DNA of 64,000 nucleotides from Afifellaceae bacterium (GCA_028284625.1 JANQRH010000016.1:62001-126000); one strand, 5' to 3'. Positions 36,873 to 46,688 are shown, counted from the stretch's first letter. The notes: generated from the letters alone by a model not told the origin. Numbers and translations are program-made.

Positions 36873-37631
36873 TTGGAGATTCGGTCCGTTAGGCCGGCCT
36901 TGTTGATTGCGACGTTTGCGGCGCTGGCGGCTTCCGGCTGCTCAGTGCTTGGCGGCGGGCCGAATGCGGAACCAGTGGCGACCGCCAGCACCGGCGCCAG
37001 TACCGGTGTCAGTACCGGCGAAGGTGCCGCGCCCGGCAGCCCGCCGACGGAAGACCAGATCGACGTCCGCCAGTTCATTGGACCCGATTATTGCCCGGAG
37101 CTTCGGATTCTCGACGGTGCGCAATTGGTGCGCCGCTACGAGCGCGGACACGAAGACGATCCCGCCCATGTCGTCTGGCAGGCTTCTTTCGGCGAGACGG
37201 CGCGTGAATGCCTCTATGACGGCCAAGGCGGGCTGACCATCAAGGTCGGTGTTTCGGGCCGCGTGATCGCCGGGCCGAAGGGCGCTGCCGGCGACGTCGC
37301 CGTTCCTTACAAGATAGCGGTGGTGAAGTTCCGCGAGGCGGCGCTCGCTTCCGATGGCCACACGCTTACCGTCGCCGTGCCGCAGACCGGCTCGGCAACC
37401 TTCTCCGAAGTGCGCGAGATTTCCGTGCCGTCTCCCGGCCGGTCGCGTGACTACATCGTCTATGTCGGCTTTGATTCCGGTGAATGGGATCTCGAGGCGG
37501 GGACCGTCATAGCGGCGCCGAAGAAGAAGAAGCCCGCACCGCCTCCCGCGCCGGTGGCACAGCCGGCACCTAAGCCCAAGCAGGATCCCAATGTGCTGCC
37601 GACGCCAACGGACGGCTTCATCCTGCAATAG
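36873..37631 (+). CDS. Putative lipoprotein of unknown function
   Basis: 252 residues from TTG at 36873, with GGGAGGAAAGC just before it. Signal peptide ending in lipobox LAASGC; then a Thr/Ser/Gly spacer with repeats (STGASTGVSTGEG). A globular region contains two Cys pairs-like positions (DYCPELRIL and RECLYDG). The C-terminus is Lys/Pro/Ala-rich (KKKKPAPPPAPVAQPAPK), suggesting association with the cell wall. It lies upstream of the glycine riboswitch but ends before it. Function unknown. Confidence 0.82.
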   Translation: MEIRSVRPALLIATFAALAASGCSVLGGGPNAEPVATASTGASTGVSTGEGAAPGSPPTEDQIDVRQFIGPDYCPELRILDGAQLVRRYERGHEDDPAHVVWQASFGETARECLYDGQGGLTIKVGVSGRVIAGPKGAAGDVAVPYKIAVVKFREAALASDGHTLTVAVPQTGSATFSEVREISVPSPGRSRDYIVYVGFDSGEWDLEAGTVIAAPKKKKPAPPPAPVAQPAPKPKQDPNVLPTPTDGFILQ

Positions 37632-37696
37632 CGCCGACACGCCGGTTTGAGCGAGCGCGGATTGACCTCTGCTGCGATTCGTCCATAAGTGACCCT

Positions 37697-37719
37697 CGCG
37701 GATCACGTCGCGATCCGCG
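37697..37719. repeat. Perfect 8-bp inverted repeat before the riboswitch
   Basis: CGCGGATC - ACGTCGC - GATCCGCG. It lies 66 bases after the lipoprotein stop and 16 before the aptamer. It could be a transcript end for the lipoprotein gene or an operator for the gcv promoter. No T-run follows. Confidence 0.5.
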
Positions 37720-37734
37720 TTGTAAGGTTGAGGC

Positions 37735-37930
37735 CGCGCGGGAGAGGATCTGCCAAAACAGGCAGGACGCCGAAGGAGCAACCGCCCCGGAAACTCTCAG
37801 GCCAACGGACCGCGCGCGCTAAGCGACGCTCTGGAAAGCGGCGACCGGGCAACCGGCCGCCCACCGAAGGAGTAACCGGCCACATTTCGACGGTCCCGGC
37901 CGGGAATCTCTCAGGTTTTGCGACAGAGGG
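37735..37930 (+). ncRNA. Tandem glycine riboswitch
   Basis: Two aptamers in series upstream of gcvT. Aptamer I: GCGCGGGAGAGGATCTGCC, then GCCGAAGGAGCAACC and GGAAACTCTCAGGCCAACGG. Aptamer II: CGACGCTCTGGA, then CACCGAAGGAGTAACCGG and GGGAATCTCTCAGGTTTTG. The paired CCGAAGGAG(C/T)AA and CTCTCAGG cores are diagnostic. Glycine binding is expected to turn on the glycine cleavage operon that follows. Confidence 0.95.
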
Positions 37931-37931
37931 G

Positions 37932-37959
37932 GCACGATTGGGCGGAAACGCCCTCGTGC
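37932..37959 (+). promoter_or_regulatory. Hairpin after aptamer II (candidate expression platform)
   Basis: GCACGA (37932-37937) pairs with TCGTGC (37954-37959), and GGGCG with CGCCC around a GAAA loop, with a 2-base bulge. No U-tract follows. The putative ribosome binding site GGAG (37968-37971) and TTG start (37978) lie just downstream, so control may be on translation rather than termination. Confidence 0.55.
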
Positions 37960-37977
37960 AACGCTCTGGAGCAGGTC

Positions 37978-39111
37978 TTGACCGCCACATCAGACGACAC
38001 GCTCAACCAAACGCCGCTTCATGCGCTGCATGTGGAGCTCGGCGGGCGCATGGTGCCCTTCGCCGGCTACGCCATGCCCGTGCAGTACGAAGGCATCATC
38101 GCCGAGCATCGTTGGACGCGCGACCAAGCCGGCCTGTTCGACGTCTCCCATATGGGCCAGCGCTTCCTCGTAGGTCCCGATCACGCGACCACGGCGACTG
38201 CCCTTGAAAGGCTCACGCCGGGGGCGCTCGGTACGCTGGGGCTCGGACGCATGCGCTACACGCTGCTCCTCAACGATGCCGGCGGCATCATCGACGACCT
38301 GATGGTGACGCGTTCGGTCTCCGAAGACGATGACGGGACACTGGCGCTTGTCTTCAATGCGGCGCGCAAAGAGGTCGACGACGACTATGTGCGCAGCGCG
38401 ATGCCCGAGGGCATCACGCTGCATGCGGCGGAGGATCGCGCGCTTATGGCGCTGCAGGGCCCGCAGGCTGCGGCTGTGATGGCGCGGCATTGCGCCAAAG
38501 CCGGCGACCTCACCTTCATGCGCGCGACAAGCGCAGAGTTCGACGGCATCGACTGTCATGTTTCGCGCGCCGGCTATACGGGCGAGGACGGCTTTGAGAT
38601 TTCCGTTGCCGCAGACAAGGCCGAGGCGGTGGCGCGGGCGCTTCTGGCGGAGGCGGAGGTCAAGCCGATCGGGCTCGGCGCGCGCGACTCGCTAAGGCTG
38701 GAGGCCGGGCTGCCGCTTTACGGACACGACCTCGACGAAACGACATCGCCGGTGGAAGCCGATCTCGGCTTTGCCGTTGCCAAATCGCGACGCGAGAGCG
38801 GCGGCTTCCCGGGTGCTGACCGCATTAAAAGCGAGCTTGAGAACGGTCCGTCGCGGCTCAGGGTGGGCCTGCGTCCGACGGGACGAGCGCCCGTTCGTGA
38901 AGGCGCCGACATTCTCGCGCCCGACGGCGAAAAGATCGGCGTGGTCACCTCCGGCGGGTTCGGTCCGACGGCCGATGCGCCGGTCGCCATGGGCTACTTG
39001 GCGTACGCCTACGCGAAACCCGGAACGACATTGCAAGTGAGCGGCAGACGCGGCGCAGAGCCCGCCGAGATCGCCGCCCTGCCCTTCGTACCGCACAGAT
39101 ATTTTCGTTGA
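37978..39111 (+). CDS. gcvT: Glycine cleavage system T protein (aminomethyltransferase)
   Basis: Transfers the methylene group from lipoyl-GcvH to tetrahydrofolate, releasing ammonia. Residues start with TPLHALHVELGGRMVPFAGY and include GLFDVSHMGQ, GYTGEDGFEISV and LRLEAGLPLYGHDLDE. TTG at 37978 is chosen (377 residues, family-like) because the longer frame from 37918 runs through the riboswitch. Preceded by the tandem glycine riboswitch. Confidence 0.95.
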   Translation: MTATSDDTLNQTPLHALHVELGGRMVPFAGYAMPVQYEGIIAEHRWTRDQAGLFDVSHMGQRFLVGPDHATTATALERLTPGALGTLGLGRMRYTLLLNDAGGIIDDLMVTRSVSEDDDGTLALVFNAARKEVDDDYVRSAMPEGITLHAAEDRALMALQGPQAAAVMARHCAKAGDLTFMRATSAEFDGIDCHVSRAGYTGEDGFEISVAADKAEAVARALLAEAEVKPIGLGARDSLRLEAGLPLYGHDLDETTSPVEADLGFAVAKSRRESGGFPGADRIKSELENGPSRLRVGLRPTGRAPVREGADILAPDGEKIGVVTSGGFGPTADAPVAMGYLAYAYAKPGTTLQVSGRRGAEPAEIAALPFVPHRYFR

Positions 39112-39123
39112 GGGAGACGAAGA

Positions 39124-39498
39124 ATGGCTACGACCGGCTACACCAAGGACCATGAGTGGGTCCGCATCGACGGCGACACTGCGATCATGGGGATCACCGC
39201 TTACGCGGCGGAGCAACTCGGCGATGTGGTCTTCGTCGAGCTGCCAGAGGTCGGCAAGGCGCTGAAGAAGGGCGATGGCGGCGCCGTCGTTGAATCCGTC
39301 AAGGCCGCGAGCGACGTCTACAGCCCGATCTCAGGCGAAGTCTTGGAGGTGAACGGCGCGCTGGATGCCAGTCCGCAGACCGTGAATGAAGCGCCGGAGA
39401 CGGATGGCTGGCTCATGAAGCTTAAGATGGCCGATGCCGGCGAGGTCGACGGCCTGATGGACGAGGCCGCCTACAAGGACTTCGTCGCAACGCTTTAA
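39124..39498 (+). CDS. gcvH: Glycine cleavage system H protein
   Basis: 124-residue lipoyl carrier. The lipoylated Lys is K60 in [32 protein letters not shown] is the typical N-terminus. GAGGGAGAC precedes the ATG. Between gcvT (12 bases) and the OsmC gene (24 bases). Confidence 0.98.
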   Translation: MATTGYTKDHEWVRIDGDTAIMGITAYAAEQLGDVVFVELPEVGKALKKGDGGAVVESVKAASDVYSPISGEVLEVNGALDASPQTVNEAPETDGWLMKLKMADAGEVDGLMDEAAYKDFVATL

Positions 39499-39522
39499 GG
39501 CAGGGCATTCGGGATAGCGACA

Positions 39523-39987
39523 ATGGCACATGATTATCGCGCCACCATCGTCTGGCGGTTTGAAGGCGAGGATTTTTCCAAGGGCCGCTACAGCCGGGCG
39601 CATGAATGGCACTTCGACGGCGGCACCGTGGTTCCCGCCTCGCCTTCGCCGGGCATCGTGCCGCCGCCCTATATCCGCGAAGACGCGGTCGATCCGGAAG
39701 AAGCGTTCGTCGCGGCGATCTCAAGTTGCCACATGCTGACCTTCCTCGATCTGGCGCGGCGCGCCGGCGCGGTGATTTCGTCCTACGAGGACGAAGCCGT
39801 GGGCATCATGGAGGAGATCGCGCCGGGGCGGCGCGCCGTAACCAAAGTGACGCTCAGGCCGAAGATCGTTTATGGCGGCGAGCCACCCGACCAGGCGAAG
39901 CTCGATGAACTGCACCATCAGGCGCACGAACTTTGCTTCATCGCCAACTCGGTGAAGAGCGACGTGATCATGGAAAGCCAGGCGTAG
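39523..39987 (+). CDS. OsmC-family thiol peroxidase-like protein inside the gcv operon
   Basis: 154 residues. OsmC core with two redox Cys: [17 protein letters not shown] and [33 protein letters not shown] is the family N-terminal strand pair. OsmC proteins reduce organic or sulfur-based peroxides; here the substrate is unknown. It is embedded between gcvH and gcvPA on the same strand, with 2 bases to the next ATG, so its expression should follow the glycine riboswitch. Confidence 0.9.
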   Translation: MAHDYRATIVWRFEGEDFSKGRYSRAHEWHFDGGTVVPASPSPGIVPPPYIREDAVDPEEAFVAAISSCHMLTFLDLARRAGAVISSYEDEAVGIMEEIAPGRRAVTKVTLRPKIVYGGEPPDQAKLDELHHQAHELCFIANSVKSDVIMESQA

Positions 39988-39989
39988 AG

Positions 39990-41336
39990 ATGCGCTACCT
40001 CCCGCACTCGCCCCAGGACCGCGCCGATATGCTGGCGAAGATCGGCGTCGGATCGGTCGATGAGCTGTTCGCCGACATTCCCGCCGACAAGCGCCTCACC
40101 GAGCCGCTCGATCTGCCGAACCAAAAAAGCGAGCTTGAGGTAACGCGGCTTCTCCGCGCGTTGTCGCGCAAAAATCACGCAGCCGCCGACGGGCCGTTCT
40201 TCATCGGCGCCGGCGCCTATCGCCATCACGTACCGGCGGCGGTGGATCACATCATCCAGCGCTCGGAATTCCTCACCTCCTACACACCCTATCAGCCAGA
40301 AGTCGCACAGGGCACGCTGCAATATCTCTTCGAGTTTCAGACGCAGGTGGCGAACCTCACCGCCATGGAGGTGGCGAACGCCTCCATGTATGACGGCTCC
40401 ACCGCCACCGGCGAGGCGGTGCTGATGGCGCATCGTGTGACGCGGCGGGAGAAGGCGGTGCTTTCCGGCGGGCTCCATCCGCATTATCGCGGCGTGGTGG
40501 AAACGCTGTCGGAGATGTCCGACGACGCACTTGTGGCCCTCGACCCCGATCCGCTCGGCACGGAAGATATCCTCGCAGCGATCGACGACGAGACGGCCTG
40601 CGTGGTCGTGCAGTCGCCCTCCTTCTACGGGCAGCTCATTGACCTGAAGCCGATCGCGAAAAAGGCGCATCAGCACGGCGCGTTGCTGGTCGCAGTGTTC
40701 ACGGAGGTCGTGGCGCTCGGGCTCATTGAACCGCCCGGCGCGCAGGGCGCCGACATCGTAGTCGGCGAAGGCCAGTCGATCGGCAATCCGCTGACCTTCG
40801 GCGGACCCTATGTCGGGCTTTTCGCCACGAGGCAAAAATATGTGCGCCATATGCCGGGGCGGCTGTCAGGCGTAACGGTCGACGCGGCCGGCGATCGCGG
40901 CTTCGTGCTGACGCTTTCCACGCGCGAGCAGCATATCCGCCGCGAGAAGGCGACCTCCAACATCTGTACCAATTCGGGCCTGTGCTCACTCGCCTTCACC
41001 GCGCACATGACGCTGCTCGGCGAGAGCGGCCTGCAAGCGCTGGCGGAGGCCAACCACGCGCGCGCCTGTCAGCTTGCCGATGTGCTTTCCGCGGTGCCGG
41101 GCGTGGAGGTGTTGAACGAGGCGTTTTTCAACGAGTTCACAGTGCGGCTGCCGAAGCCGGCGGCTGCAATTGTCGACGCGCTTGCGTCGCAAGGCATCAT
41201 GGCCGGCGTGCCGGTATCGCGGCTTGAGCCGGATCGGCCGGAGCTTTCCGATTTGCTTGTGGTGGCGGCGACGGAGACGGTGACGGATGAGCACATCGCG
41301 TCGTTTGCGGCGGCTTTAGGGAGGGCCGTCGCATGA
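39990..41336 (+). CDS. gcvPA: Glycine dehydrogenase (decarboxylating) subunit 1
   Basis: 448 residues from ATG 39990, two bases after the OsmC stop; the longer frame from 39933 overlaps Osm[16 protein letters not shown] is the usual GcvPA start; [19 protein letters not shown]-type segment, [38 protein letters not shown] and [12 protein letters not shown] follow. It pairs with GcvPB to form the PLP enzyme that decarboxylates glycine. Stop overlaps the gcvPB ATG (ATGA). Confidence 0.97.
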   Translation: MRYLPHSPQDRADMLAKIGVGSVDELFADIPADKRLTEPLDLPNQKSELEVTRLLRALSRKNHAAADGPFFIGAGAYRHHVPAAVDHIIQRSEFLTSYTPYQPEVAQGTLQYLFEFQTQVANLTAMEVANASMYDGSTATGEAVLMAHRVTRREKAVLSGGLHPHYRGVVETLSEMSDDALVALDPDPLGTEDILAAIDDETACVVVQSPSFYGQLIDLKPIAKKAHQHGALLVAVFTEVVALGLIEPPGAQGADIVVGEGQSIGNPLTFGGPYVGLFATRQKYVRHMPGRLSGVTVDAAGDRGFVLTLSTREQHIRREKATSNICTNSGLCSLAFTAHMTLLGESGLQALAEANHARACQLADVLSAVPGVEVLNEAFFNEFTVRLPKPAAAIVDALASQGIMAGVPVSRLEPDRPELSDLLVVAATETVTDEHIASFAAALGRAVA

Positions 41337-42898
41337 ACGAGCAAGGCCGCCCAACACGCGCAGAACCGGTCGACGCGAAGCGTGAGACCTTTACCGGCAA
41401 CCGCGCGCTTCAGATCGAAGAGCCGCTGATCTTCGAGATCGGCCGCCACGACGTTTCGGGCGTCGACATCGACATGCCACAGACGAAAGGCGACCGGCTT
41501 GGCTCGCATCGCCGGAGCACGCCCATCGACCTGCCGGCTTTGTCGGAGCCGGAGGCCATGCGCCATTACGTGCGGCTCAGCCAGAAGAACTACGCCATCG
41601 ACATGGGCATCTTCCCGCTCGGTTCATGCACGATGAAATACAATCCGCGGCTCAACGAGGCGGTGGCGCGCCTGCCGGGTTTCTCCGACATTCATCCGCT
41701 GCAGCCGCCGGCCAGCGTGCAAGGCGCGCTTGAGCTCATCCACGAGCTCGGCCGTTGGCTGATTGAGATCACCGGCATGCATTCCGTCGCCATGAGCCCC
41801 AAGGCGGGCGCACATGGTGAGCTGTGCGGTATGATGGCGATCAAGGCGGCGCTCGCGGCGGCCGGCGAAGCACGCACCAAGGTGCTTGTGCCGGAATCGG
41901 CGCATGGCACGAACCCGGCGACGGCGGCGGCGCTCGGCTTCACGGTCGTGCACATTGCCGATCGTGGCGACGGGACGGTGGCGGCCGACGACGTGCGCGC
42001 CGCACTTGCCGAGCATGAAGGCGAAGTAGCCGCCATCATGCTCACCAACCCCAACACCTGCGGCATCTTTGAGCCGGATGTCGTGGCGATCGCCGATGCG
42101 GTACACGCGGCCGGCGGTTACTTCTACTGCGACGGCGCCAATCTCAACGCCATCATGGGCAAGGCAAAGCCCGGCGATCTCGGCGTCGACGCCATGCACA
42201 TCAATCTGCACAAGACGTTCTCCACGCCGCATGGCGGCGGCGGGCCGGGCGCTGGACCGGTCGTGTTGTCGGAACGGCTGGCGCCGTTCGCGCCACTACC
42301 GCTCGTGGCGCGCGATGGCGATGGTTACCGTCTGGTGGAGCATTCGAACGAAAATGGCGGCCAATCCTTCGGGCGCATGACCGCCTTCCACGGCCAGATG
42401 GGCATGTTCGTGCGCGCCTATGCGTGGATGCTCTCACATGGCGCCGACGGGATGCAGCAGGCGTCGGAGGACGCCGTGCTCAACGCCAATTACATTCGCG
42501 CCGGGCTGGAAGACGTGATGAGCGTCTCCTATCCCGCGCACCGCGCCATGCACGAAGCTCTGTTCGACGACCGTTTCCTCAAGGAGAGCGGTGTCTCCAC
42601 GCTCGACTTCGCCAAGGCGATGATCGATGAGGGCTTTCATCCGATGACGGTCTATTTCCCGCTTGTTGTGCATGGCGCGATGCTGATTGAGCCGACGGAA
42701 TCGGAATCGCGCGCCAGTCTCGATCTGTTCGTCGCGACGTTGCGCGACCTTGTCTTCGCCGCGAAGGACGGAAAGACGGAGCGCTTCGCCGAAGCGCCGC
42801 GCTTCACGCCACGGCGGCGGCTCGACGAAACGCGCGCCGCGCGCCAGCCGGTGCTGAAATGGACGCGGCCGGAGCCTTATCAGGACGCTGCGGAGTAG
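41333..42898 (+). CDS. gcvPB: Glycine dehydrogenase (decarboxylating) subunit 2
   Basis: 521 residues carrying the PLP site: Lys in [37 protein letters not shown] and [15 protein letters not shown] are signatures. The start overlaps gcvPA by four bases, so translation is coupled. Last gene of the gcv operon; the convergent HAD gene ends 3 bases after its stop. No lpd gene is nearby. Confidence 0.97.
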   Translation: MNEQGRPTRAEPVDAKRETFTGNRALQIEEPLIFEIGRHDVSGVDIDMPQTKGDRLGSHRRSTPIDLPALSEPEAMRHYVRLSQKNYAIDMGIFPLGSCTMKYNPRLNEAVARLPGFSDIHPLQPPASVQGALELIHELGRWLIEITGMHSVAMSPKAGAHGELCGMMAIKAALAAAGEARTKVLVPESAHGTNPATAAALGFTVVHIADRGDGTVAADDVRAALAEHEGEVAAIMLTNPNTCGIFEPDVVAIADAVHAAGGYFYCDGANLNAIMGKAKPGDLGVDAMHINLHKTFSTPHGGGGPGAGPVVLSERLAPFAPLPLVARDGDGYRLVEHSNENGGQSFGRMTAFHGQMGMFVRAYAWMLSHGADGMQQASEDAVLNANYIRAGLEDVMSVSYPAHRAMHEALFDDRFLKESGVSTLDFAKAMIDEGFHPMTVYFPLVVHGAMLIEPTESESRASLDLFVATLRDLVFAAKDGKTERFAEAPRFTPRRRLDETRAARQPVLKWTRPEPYQDAAE

Positions 42899-42901
42899 TC
42901 C

Positions 42902-43585
42902 TTAGACCGCGTCGGCGCGCCAGGTGCGCAAAGCCTCGATGGTGGCCGGCAGGTCGGCGAGACGATCAATCACAGTTGTCGCACCCGCTTCCATTAGCGC
43001 TTCGCCATGGCCCTGCCACGAATGCGAAGCGCCGGTGAAGCCGATGACGCGCATGCCGGCCGCCACGCCTGCCGTCACGCCGGTGGTGGAATCCTCAACG
43101 ACCAGCGTATCGGACGGATCGGTCTCGAATATCTTGGCGGCATAGAGGAAGACATCCGGCGCCGGCTTGCCGCGTCCTTCCGCCACTTCGCGGGCGGAAT
43201 AGACATAAGGGCGGAACCGGTCCCACAAACCGACACGGCCGAGCGACACGCGCAGGCGATCGGAGCGCGAATTGGAACAGACGCAGCGCGGGTGGTCGAG
43301 GCGGTCCAGCATCTCATGGACGCCGGCGATCTTTTCCACTTCCGATTCCAGCCGCCGGTCGGTCTCCTCAAGAGCGCGGTCGACGAGGTCGTCGGGAACG
43401 GCGCGGCCCAGTTCCTCGCCGATCAGCTCGAAGATGCGCTGGGTGGTGAAGCCGGCATAGCGCTGCGCCAGGTCTTCCGGCGTGCTCTCATAGCCGATTT
43501 CGCGCAGCATCTCGCAATCCACGCGCGCGGAGAGGATTTCGGAGTCGATCAAGACCCCGTCGCAATCGAAGATAATCAACATCAT
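42902..43585 (-). CDS. HAD-superfamily phosphatase (beta-PGM/phosphoglycolate-like)
   Basis: 227 residues from ATG 43585; ATG 43582 is equally possible. Full HAD motifs: LIIFDCDGVLIDSE (motif I, both Asp), VCSNSRSDR (II), GKPAPDVFLYAA (III) and LVVEDSTTGVTAGVAAGM (IV). The size of the cap domain suits sugar-phosphate or glycolate substrates. Its gene is convergent with gcvPB, so 2-phosphoglycolate is a tempting but unproven substrate. Confidence 0.9.
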   Translation of the reverse strand: MMLIIFDCDGVLIDSEILSARVDCEMLREIGYESTPEDLAQRYAGFTTQRIFELIGEELGRAVPDDLVDRALEETDRRLESEVEKIAGVHEMLDRLDHPRCVCSNSRSDRLRVSLGRVGLWDRFRPYVYSAREVAEGRGKPAPDVFLYAAKIFETDPSDTLVVEDSTTGVTAGVAAGMRVIGFTGASHSWQGHGEALMEAGATTVIDRLADLPATIEALRTWRADAV

Positions 43586-43706
43586 GCGCCCGTGTAGCAG
43601 GCTGCCGCCGCAGGGCAAGGCCCGCGGGCAAGGCGATCGGCCGCAGCGGCTGGCCCAGGACCGCCGCGTAGCTTAGACTGGGTCCAGGGAGGTTGTGGTT
43701 CGGGGC

Positions 43707-43922
43707 ATGAAGCTTATCAGCCAGTCGGAGGACCAGGTCGAGGTGCGCCTCAACCTTAGCGAGCTCGTTCTGCTGCGAAACGTGCTGAATGAGGTCTGCA
43801 ACGGTATGCACTTCACAGACAACGATCTGGCGGCGATTTTCGACATGAGCCGGGCCGATGCGCAGGAGCTCCTCCTTCACTTCAACAGCGCGCTGGAACG
43901 CCTCGATCTCCTTCCAGAGTAA
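43707..43922 (+). CDS. Small conserved protein of unknown function
   Basis: 71 residues from ATG 43707 (GTG at 43695 is alternative). KLISQSEDQVEVRLNLSELV, then LLRNVLNEVCNGMHFTDND and FDMSRADAQELLLHFNSALE; mainly helical, acidic, with one Cys. No signal peptide or membrane helix. The high order and lack of low-complexity sequence suggest a real gene, but it matches no family I can name. It is 82 bases before thrC. Confidence 0.72.
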   Translation: MKLISQSEDQVEVRLNLSELVLLRNVLNEVCNGMHFTDNDLAAIFDMSRADAQELLLHFNSALERLDLLPE

Positions 43923-43961
43923 CGTCATGATCAACCGCTGCTTGCCGCGCTTCGGGCGGGC

Positions 43962-43990
43962 TTGTACTGTGCGCCGCCTTTGGCTTATCG
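43962..43990 (+). promoter_or_regulatory. Candidate promoter of thrC
   Basis: TTGTAC (43962-43967), a 17-base spacer and TTATCG (43985-43990). A weak -10, so tentative. The thrC GTG start is 15 bases downstream of it, leaving a very short leader. Confidence 0.3.
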
Positions 43991-44004
43991 GGAGTGTGTG
44001 AAGC

Positions 44005-45408
44005 GTGCGTTTTGTGTCGACCCGCGGCGAGGCGCCGGCGCTCGGATTTCGAGATGTCGTACGCGCCGGCCTTGCCGATGATGGCGGCCTTTATGTGCCG
44101 GAACGCTGGCCGCGCCTCAGCGAGGACGACATCGCGGCGCTTGCCGGCTGCTCCTATGCGGAGGCGGCTTGTCGCATCATCAGCCGTTTCACCGAGAACG
44201 AAGTCACCGAGGCGGCGCTCCGCTCTATGACCGACGCCGCCTATGCCACCTTTCGGCATGACGCGGTGGCGCCGCTCAACCAGATCGGTCCCAACCATTT
44301 TGTGCTGGAACTCTTCCACGGGCCCACCCTCGCCTTCAAGGACCTGGCGATGCAGTTCCTGGCGCGGATGATGGAGCATGTGTTGGCGGAAAGCGCCGAT
44401 CGGCTGACGATTGTCGGCGCGACATCCGGCGACACAGGCGGCGCGGCGATCGAAGCCTTTCGCGGGCGCGAGCGGATCGATGTCGCCATCCTGTTTCCCG
44501 ACGGCCGCGTCTCGCCCGTGCAGCGCAAGCAGATGACGACGGCGCGCGAGGACAACGTTCAGGCCATCGCCATTGAAGGCACGTTCGACGACACGCAGGC
44601 TCTCGTCAAAGCGATGTTCAACGACAAGGCTTTCCGCGCGCGCACGCAGCTTTCCGGCGTCAATTCCATCAACTGGGGCCGTATCGTTGCGCAGATCGTC
44701 TATTACTTCACCGCCGCCGTGGCGCTTGGCGCGCCGCATCGGCCGGTCTCCTTCACCGTGCCGACCGGCAATTTCGGCAACATCTTCGCCGGCTATGCCG
44801 CCAAACAGATGGGCCTGCCGATCGAGCGCCTGGTGATCGCCGCCAACGTCAACGACATCTTGCATAGAACGGTGACGACCGGGCGTTACGAGGTGCGCGG
44901 GGTCAAAGCGACGACTTCGCCATCCATGGACATCCAGGTCTCGTCGAACTTTGAGCGGCTGCTTTTTGAGGCGGAGGAGCGCGATGCCGAAATCGTGCGC
45001 CGCGCGATGGACGGGCTCAAACAATCGGGCGCCTTCACGCTGAGCGCACGCGCAAGGGCGGCGATCGCGGCCGACTTCTCCTCCGGCGCCTGCGACGAGG
45101 AGGAGACGGCGGCAACGATCAAACGCGTGCGGGAGCAAACAGGCATCACGCTCGACCCCCACAGCGCTGTGGGCGTCGCAGTCGCAGAACGCCATCTCGG
45201 CACGACGCCGATGGTGACGCTCGCCACGGCGCATCCCGCCAAGTTTCCCGAAGCAGTGGAAAGCGCTTCGGGCGTGCGGCCAGAGTTGCCCGACTGGGCG
45301 AAGTCGGTGCTGTCGCGCAAGGAGACATACTCCGTCCTGCCGGCTGATCTTGCCGCAGTCGAAGACGCGGTCGCAGCCCGGTCCGGCGCGGCGAAGGTGG
45401 TCGCCTGA
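44005..45408 (+). CDS. thrC: Threonine synthase
   Basis: PLP enzyme converting O-phosphohomoserine to threonine. The PLP lysine is in FHGPTLAFKDLAMQFL; the phosphate loop is GATSGDTGGAAIEAF; PTGNFGNIFAGY and the N-terminal MRFVSTRGEAP are typical. 467 residues. GTG start with GGAG upstream. Stop overlaps the M16 gene start (TGATG). thrB is far away at 53014-53985. Confidence 0.96.
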   Translation: MRFVSTRGEAPALGFRDVVRAGLADDGGLYVPERWPRLSEDDIAALAGCSYAEAACRIISRFTENEVTEAALRSMTDAAYATFRHDAVAPLNQIGPNHFVLELFHGPTLAFKDLAMQFLARMMEHVLAESADRLTIVGATSGDTGGAAIEAFRGRERIDVAILFPDGRVSPVQRKQMTTAREDNVQAIAIEGTFDDTQALVKAMFNDKAFRARTQLSGVNSINWGRIVAQIVYYFTAAVALGAPHRPVSFTVPTGNFGNIFAGYAAKQMGLPIERLVIAANVNDILHRTVTTGRYEVRGVKATTSPSMDIQVSSNFERLLFEAEERDAEIVRRAMDGLKQSGAFTLSARARAAIAADFSSGACDEEETAATIKRVREQTGITLDPHSAVGVAVAERHLGTTPMVTLATAHPAKFPEAVESASGVRPELPDWAKSVLSRKETYSVLPADLAAVEDAVAARSGAAKVVA

Positions 45409-46688
45409 TGGGCGTTGCGCTCACTAAGCTGGCGAACGGCATCACCGTCGTCTCGCACAGCATGCCGCATCTGGAGAGCATCGCGCTCGGTCTGTGGGTC
45501 GGTGCGGGCGCACGTTCGGAGACGTCGACGGAGCACGGCATCTCGCATCTCCTCGAGCACATGGCGTTCAAAGGCACCGGCCGGCGGAGCGCGCGCGACA
45601 TTGCGGAGTCCATCGAAGCGGTCGGCGGCGAGATGAACGCGGAGACCACGGTCGACAACACGACCTATTACGTGCGTCTCCTCAAAGACGATCTGGCGCT
45701 CGGCCTCGACGTGCTCGGCGACATCATCTGCGACCCGCTGCTTGACGCGGATGAGTTGGCGCTGGAGCAGCACGTCGTCCTTCAGGAGATCGGCGCCGCC
45801 TATGACGTGGCGGAGGATTGGGTGTTCGAGCTCTTCCAACAGGCGGCCTACCCCGGCCAGGCCATCGGGCGGAGCGTCATCGGCACACCGGATTCCGTCA
45901 GCGCACACACGCGCGACGACCTCTCTCGCTTTCTCCAGCGCCATTATTGCGGCCCGGGAATCGTCGTGGCCGCGGCGGGCGGCCTGGACCACGAGGAATT
46001 GGTGCGGCTGGCGGAGACGCATCTTGGACGACTGCCTGCCGCTTCCCCTCCCGATTGGGAGACAGGCCGCTACCAAGGCGGCGAGTCAACGGAGACGCGG
46101 CCGGTCAAGGAAGCTCAGATTCTGCTTGGCTTCGCCGGCCCGTCCTATGCCGACTCCACGTTCACAGCAGCGCATCTCTTTTCCGCCATCTTGGGCGGCG
46201 GTATGGCCTCTCGTCTCTTCCAGGAACTGCGGGAGGAGCGGGGTCTGTGTTATTCGATCTATTCCTTCTTCTGGCCGTTTTCTGACACTGGAGTGTTCGG
46301 CATCCAGGCGGCGACGTCTGAAGAGGACATCAAAGAACTGGTCCCGGTCGTGCTTAGCGAACTCAAGAAGATGACCGACGGCGTGACGGCCGCGGAGCTG
46401 CAGCGCGCCAAAGCACAGCTTCGTGCCGGACTGCTGATGACCCTGGAAAGCCCCATTGCGCGCGCCGGACAGATGGCGCGGCATGTCCTGATCCATGGCC
46501 GCGTACTGTCGCTTGAGGAGACCTTGGCGAAGATCGACGCCGTGACGACGGCCGATCTGGCGGAGCTGGCCGCGCACACCTTGGCGAGCGCGCCGACCCT
46601 TGCCGCGGTCGGTCCTATTACGAACCTGCCGAGCGCTGAGGACATCGCCGCGCGAATGGTCGGGCAACGACAGATGGCGCATGTGTGA
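45408..46688 (+). CDS. M16-family zinc peptidase
   Basis: 426 residues similar to mitochondrial processing peptidase beta. The inverted zinc motif HxxEH is in GISHLLEHMAFKGT (about residues 47-51), with the downstream Glu in the following helix (TVDNTTYYVRLL region); the C-terminal half has LGGGMASRLFQELREERGLC. Known homologues sit next to thrC in alphaproteobacteria. Translationally coupled with both thrC and the acetyltransferase. Confidence 0.95.
   Translation: MGVALTKLANGITVVSHSMPHLESIALGLWVGAGARSETSTEHGISHLLEHMAFKGTGRRSARDIAESIEAVGGEMNAETTVDNTTYYVRLLKDDLALGLDVLGDIICDPLLDADELALEQHVVLQEIGAAYDVAEDWVFELFQQAAYPGQAIGRSVIGTPDSVSAHTRDDLSRFLQRHYCGPGIVVAAAGGLDHEELVRLAETHLGRLPAASPPDWETGRYQGGESTETRPVKEAQILLGFAGPSYADSTFTAAHLFSAILGGGMASRLFQELREERGLCYSIYSFFWPFSDTGVFGIQAATSEEDIKELVPVVLSELKKMTDGVTAAELQRAKAQLRAGLLMTLESPIARAGQMARHVLIHGRVLSLEETLAKIDAVTTADLAELAAHTLASAPTLAAVGPITNLPSAEDIAARMVGQRQMAHV

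Noticed and set aside
43882-45234. 450-residue minus-strand open frame antisense to thrC
   Set aside because: Low-quality composition and no motif; thrC is well supported.
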